Below, one piece after another: positions 59,447 through 64,000 of a stretch of 64,000 nucleotides of DNA (position 1 is its first letter; each line of letters begins with the position of its first letter). This DNA is from Cryptomeria japonica (Eukaryota > Streptophyta > Pinopsida > Cupressales > Cupressaceae). The stretch lies in NCBI RefSeq assembly GCF_030272615.1, contig NW_026728924.1:62001-126000 (forward strand), in the 5' to 3' direction. The position numbers and the translations under genes are program-made. Under the pieces are notes generated by a model. That model was not told where the DNA came from. It ran no database searches and saw nothing but the letters and a program-made list of their open reading frames with translations.

Positions 59447-59518
59447 TACAAGGAGAGAGGCGGATAGGGAGAAAGAATAGGGGAAGATAGTGAGATGGAG
59501 AGACAATATTGGAGAGGA

Positions 59519-59549
<31 letters not shown>
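59237..59549. repeat. Compound (GA)n/(TA)n microsatellite with a 142-bp duplication
   Basis: GATGTACAAGGAGAGA starts at 59301 and again at 59443. Each copy runs through a GA-rich stretch into a TA run (59378-59403, followed by GA to 59444; and 59518-59549). Long frames on the minus strand here are repeat artefacts. Confidence 0.92.
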
Positions 59550-59553
<4 letters not shown>

Positions 59554-59999
59554 TAACTTTTAATATAATACTTAAAATTTTACCATTTTTTATTTTTATT
59601 ATTAATATTTTATTAGAAGAACAATTTTGATTTAAAAAAAAAAAAAGTAGCTATATTGGAATTATTAAACTTAAAATTTAAAAGTTAAATTGAAATCCAT
59701 TAAAGGGGTATAATTTTTTTTTCTTCCAAAATTACTTTTGAATAAGCTACCATTCATTATTTTCCCAATTCTTTTGTTTTGTTTCTGTGATGGTGGAAAA
59801 TTGGGGTTAGGGTTAAATTAAGATAATAAAACCACTAAATTACCTAATTCACCATTACATTGGGGAGGAGAGGAATCTAATAGATCAATACTTGTAAGAC
59901 CAATATTTTGATCAGATTCTAGGCTGCTTGGATAGGGCTTTCTCCTCCTTGAGTTGAATTGATTTAGACTGTTGAATATTAGGGAAAAATAGGTGATTA
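59550..59999. other. AT-rich DNA, nothing recognised
   Basis: It may contain the left end of the following LTR, but no border is visible. Confidence 0.4.
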
Positions 60000-60986
60000 T
60001 TGAAGAGATTGAGCAAAATTAATGAGCTAAAGATGTCGTATGGAGACACTAACCTGGATGTGGGAAAAATAAGATGTCACAGATTTGTTCCTAGAAGTTC
60101 GGATTGATTTTTTGGGACAAGGTAGTATAAATTCGTCATGGTCCTCTGAATTTTCTGCCTTTGAAAGCTGAACCTATTCATATCTATGAATTATGTCGAT
60201 CCTCTTGAAAACAACTATGTACCTATTTCATGTACACAAAATGAAGATGGAAATTATTGTGAATAGGGGTTTGTCTAAGTCAAACTCTAGTTTAGGAATT
60301 AACCTTGAATGAAATAATACAAATACTGAAATAATTGCTAGATAGATATACCTCAAATCTAAAATTATTGATGATGATTATTTTCTCTTTGAATGTAATC
60401 ACAAATGTTGTACGAAATGGCATGACAAAAATAAAACCCAAATCACAAACACATGCTTGCATAAGATTGATGTAATTTTTCTCTACAATGGTTGAAGGAT
60501 GAATATGTAGCCTTGAAGTCTCTAAAAATGTCTAATTATGAATGCTTCACGGATGCACGAACATTAGATTTCTTGTAGATGGAGACTCAGATTGCTTATA
60601 TGAAACTAGGCTGATAAAATGTCTTTATATAGGGTTTTCTACGTAAATTGTCAATAAGGCTGACCTCCAATAGTTATGTGGAGCCACGGGGATCAAATCT
60701 TACCAATGAGATATAGCGCCTACCCCATTTCAAATTGGGGCATGATTGAGTGAGACCATGGTATTTTGGGGCACAATGGTCTAGACCAAGGCTCTCCATG
60801 CCCTGGTCCCATCACAATCAAGACCCAAAAAATGTTAAAATGAGGTGGGTATCCCAAGGAGGACCCACAAAAGGCTATTCATGGCCTCAAATTTGGAGAA
60901 TAGGAACAAACAGACCTAGAAAGGTGAGGAGGATAGGACACACAAATGAGGTGTAAATTTTCTTGGTGATAATTTATGATGCTACA
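60000..60986 (-). repeat. Ty3-like LTR, minus strand (left border uncertain)
   Basis: It is related to 37380-38420. Its right end (plus strand GCTACA, 60986) abuts TTTAGCCCCCACTT, a minus-strand purine tract. TTTATATA at 60624-60631 is a minus-strand TATA box. Confidence 0.6.
60624..60631 (-). promoter_or_regulatory. LTR TATA box, minus strand
   Basis: TATATAAA read on the minus strand, inside the LTR-like sequence. Confidence 0.5.
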
Positions 60987-63387
60987 TTTAGCCCCCACTT
61001 TAACGGGAGTATGAGCCCATGCAAATACTCATGGTAAAGTAGATGAAAGATGAAATAGAGAGAGAAGCAATTAGGAGCGAGATCACAAGGAGTATAAGAC
61101 ATCACTAATTTTGAGGAACTAAGTCCCCAATCTTAGGATCTTAACTCACACAATCACATGCAAGGGCACACAAAACAAAACAAAGAAAAGGCAAACAAAG
61201 ACAAACAAAGACAAAAGGAAAAAGGACACATAACACAAAATCTAAAAACTAAAACAAGACCTCAAGTCAACTAACCAAATAGACCTCAATTATCAAAATG
61301 TATCATCCACTAATGCCATTCTTGAAATGCCATCACAAATACATAATAGATCACATAAAAAGAGCAAGAGCATGCATCAAATAATGAACTACAAATAGAA
61401 AAGCTACGAGCTTATGATGAGGAGAAAAGAGACAGGCATGGATACAAACTCTAGTTGTGTTTTTCTAGGTGATCCATGAGAAGAAGAGTGATAGAAGACA
61501 TGGATGTCACATTTTAGTTGTGTTTTTCTAGGTTATCCATGTTGGGGAGGAGTAGAAATAGTCTAGCTATGTTTTGCTAGTTCCACTCATCTTGTTGTGT
61601 GTACAATTGTCTGGTTTTAGGTTTTAAGCTTCTTGTATAAGAGTTTTTTCTCTGGTTTTGAGCATGAAACAACCTATGTAAGACATGAAATGAAAATGAA
61701 AATGTGTGTAGATGGTATCAGGAAAATCTCATGTAAAAGTTTGTTTGCTCTGATTTCGAGAATGTATAACCCCATATATAGGATAAATATATGCCTAGTT
61801 TTGAGGATGTTTTGTGTAAGAGTTTTTTTTCTTTGGTTTTAAGAATGTGCACCCAGTATAAGACATATATACATGTTGCATCTAGTTTTGGGCATGAAAC
61901 ATCTCATGTAAGTGTTTGTCTTCTCAAGTTTCGAGAATGAACACCTAATTTAAGACATGCAAAAATATAGTACAATATATTATAAAGAGAGTGATATTTA
62001 TGCCCTCCTAAGATATTAACATGGCCAGGTATGTTGACGTCTTAAGGAAGCTAAATACAAGGATACCCACCTTCAACACCAAGAAGATATCCTTTTAGGA
62101 AACAATGTTCATAAATCCAAGATAAAGAGACAAGACTATTACAAGCAAGGATAAGATAGTTGAAAAAGTGATATCTTGCAACAAGTGTAAAGGGAATCCT
62201 TGGAGGAGAAGAGATCTTTTCTCAAAACACATCTACCTCCAAGAGGAGTTCCTGAAAAGATATAGAATATTCTACAAAAAATAATGGAAGGAGAACAAGA
62301 ATGCCTACCTTCCTCCTATTTCTAGGTAAAGGGATTCTTGATGAAGGATGACACACTTTTAACCCAAAGTAAAGGGTATGTTTAAAATAGATATACATTT
62401 CCAAGTGAAGAATAAGTTATAGTCAAGGATACACAATACTTACATAAGAGAGAATCCTTGAGCAATCAACAACTTCACACAAGGAATGACATCAAATCAT
62501 AAGCAAACACCACTCAACATTGGAAAAGTGGATCCTTAGAAAGGATAGAAAAGATCAATTCCCCCCAAGTGTAAGGACGATGCGAAGAATTACACAACCT
62601 CTAAGGAGATATTATACACGAGTAATTTCACTATGTACTAACATGAAGGAATATTCAATGCAAGAAAAGATATCAAGATATGCAAAATGCAACTCTAAAG
62701 AAGAGGTAATATTCAAAGAAGGAAATATTAAGATGAATAATCACACAACCCCCTAAGGAGATATTATTCATAAGAGATGTATCATTTTATGCAAGAATGG
62801 ATGTCAAAGTATGAAAAATGTAACCCATAAAGGAAATAGTGAAGCCTTGTGATAGAGAGTAGAGATAATATAATATTATTGCCCCCAAGCATAGAGGCAA
62901 GAATGAATTATATTTCTTACCCAAGATGATTTTAATTGAATAAGAATCACCTCTTATGACAAATATCCCCTAATTAGTTTAATTAATAGTGTCATAGGGT
63001 GAGGAGCAACATGAGAAGGCAAGCATTTATTATGAGGGAGAGATAAGATGAGAGGTCATCCCATCATCATATAATATTTGAATGATAGGAGATTTAACAA
63101 GTTGAAAAATTCGATTCCCTAAGTCATAACACTCATTGGTAGAATGGCCATGTATTTGATGATACTTGCAACAAGAAAGATTGTCAAGATGTTTCATGCA
63201 ATTCTTTCTTTGATTGTTCAAAGGCGGAGTAATTAAGCTATTTCTAACGAGTTCATATAAAACATCCTCTTGTTGTGATGAAAAGTTAGGAATAGATGTA
63301 GCAATTAGTGAGAGAATATTTTTGTGATATTTTGAAGGTTCAAAGGGATAAATAGATGAAGAAGGAATATACTCTGTAGGGAGATTC
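60987..63387 (-). mobile_element. Internal remnant of the Ty3-like element
   Basis: It starts at the purine tract (60987-61000). 61430-61960 and 62540-62850 hold degenerate repeated phrases (GTTTTGAGCATGAAACA-type; ACACAACCYCTAAGGAGATATTAT at about 62587 and 62743). Apart from the gag piece at 63030 no coding part remains. The element is cut by an LTR at 63388. Confidence 0.5.
63030..63221 (-). pseudogene. Ty3-like gag/pol zinc-finger fragment
   Basis: The minus strand reads CKYHQIHGHSTNECYDLGNRI, quoted by its key residues C-x2-H-x3-GH-x4-C then DL. This is the YCxxHxxxGHxTxxC motif seen in plant Ty3-like polyproteins. The frame ends at 63030 with a stop. It lies right of the LTR and purine tract, as gag should for a minus-strand element. 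Confidence 0.6.
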
Positions 63388-64000
63388 TGTTGGAAACCAA
63401 TAACACTGAGACGGGGGATGAATCAGTGTTATACTAGAACTATAAGTTTTAGCCTTATTAAAACATGCATACACCAACCTGTATACCGGTATATACAGAA
63501 TTGAAAGATGTAAAGCAACCAATAAGACAATCACATAAATGAGAACCATAACACACAGATTTATATGTGGAAAACCTCAAAGAGGAAAAATCACAGTGGG
63601 ATTTGCGACCCACAATATCAATCCACTAGCCATATGAAGAGATATTACAAAATATGAGGGGCCTGCACTTGCAGGAAGGCTTACAACCTAGAGCACACTG
63701 CTCAATCACAACAGGAGCCTCACTGACTACATAAAATTCCAGACTACAATCTGGAGAAGTGTGAACTTATAAGATAACATCTTCTATGCCAAAATATAAT
63801 TTCGGTTTAAGCTCTGTTTGTTCCAGTTTGAAGCCCTAAACCCTTTACCGAAATAACCCTTACATAAATTTCCTCACATACATGACCTCTGATATATTTC
63901 ACATGATATTACATTCGCATATCCATAATCTCCTATCATATGTCTCTTGTATCTATATATCAAAAAAATCTATCAATTTGTCCTATATACCCTATACAAA
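63388..64000 (-). repeat. Diverged Sirevirus-like LTR, runs off the window
   Basis: It starts TGTTGGAAACCAATAACACTG and has counterparts of the GTGAATCAGTATC, GCACTTGCAGGAAGGC and GGGATTTGCGACCCACAAT parts of the LTR at 19842, but with many differences. It sits inside the Ty3-like remnant and its far end is beyond the window. Confidence 0.75.

Noticed and set aside
59147-59506. Minus-strand frames of 93-119 codons rich in Ser/Leu and Tyr/Ile
   Set aside because: They are translations of GA and TA microsatellites.
1-64000. Bacterial origin, operons, ribosome-binding sites
   Set aside because: Introns, LINE duplications, LTRs and plant gene families show eukaryotic nuclear DNA; no prokaryotic gene organisation is seen.

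Overview
The window looks like nuclear DNA of a seed plant with a large, transposon-rich genome. A gymnosperm is my best guess. The sequence shows nested Ty1/copia and Ty3-like LTR retrotransposons, plant L1-type LINEs with an RNase H domain, and the 3' exons of a plant MIKC-type MADS-box gene with small, phase-conserved exons. The gymnosperm guess is inference from repeat density, the LTR families and the MADS exon layout. No bacterial genes, operons, CRISPR arrays, rRNA or convincing tRNA genes were seen.

0.1-17.2 kb: one Ty1/copia element (143-17210) with two LTRs, a tRNA-Met-type primer-binding site and a 5-bp target duplication (ATCCA). Its coding region is dead and was broken twice. An 843-bp terminal-inverted-repeat transposon sits at 4247-5089. 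An ~11.1-kb GC-richer block (about 5572-16655) sits inside the RNase H region and splits it cleanly between two codons. The block has no recognisable nuclear gene and the texture of plant mitochondrial intergenic DNA, including a dispersed family of short palindromic G/C-run repeats, so I interpret it as a nuclear insertion of mitochondrial DNA.

17.2-24.7 kb: a 5'-truncated LINE ORF1 insertion (17568-18646, 18-bp duplication), a deleted Sirevirus-like copia element on the minus strand (19842-21528, duplication TTCTT), then exons 2-7 of a MIKC MADS-box gene on the plus strand (22293-23876). The 30-nt exon 5 points to the B class. The exon carrying the MADS DNA-binding domain is not in the window.

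24.7-32.6 kb: an essentially full-length L1-type LINE on the minus strand (24687-32588, 19-bp duplication). ORF1 and ORF2 overlap as ATGA, and only a few stops and frameshifts interrupt them.

32.6-36.5 kb: a ~118-bp tandem repeat interrupted by a ~3.16-kb insertion of unknown type. That insertion holds a TATA box, a short leader and a degenerate array of about 16 units in which a 14-bp GCGA-rich box alternates in orientation. This is the least explained structure in the window.

36.5-53.5 kb: decayed Ty3-like and copia pieces. They include a small complete minus-strand LTR element (42431-44609) with primer-binding site and polypurine tract, and a plus-strand copia gag-protease remnant split by a 1.5-kb LINE-type insertion (46802-48311). 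53.5-58.5 kb is AT-rich DNA without a gene. 58.5-64 kb holds a LINE tail, compound microsatellites, a minus-strand Ty3-like remnant and the start of another LTR that runs off the window.

The only candidate host gene is the MADS-box locus. Everything else recognised is mobile, mobile-derived or organelle-derived. All calls come from reading the sequence, and no database search was run.
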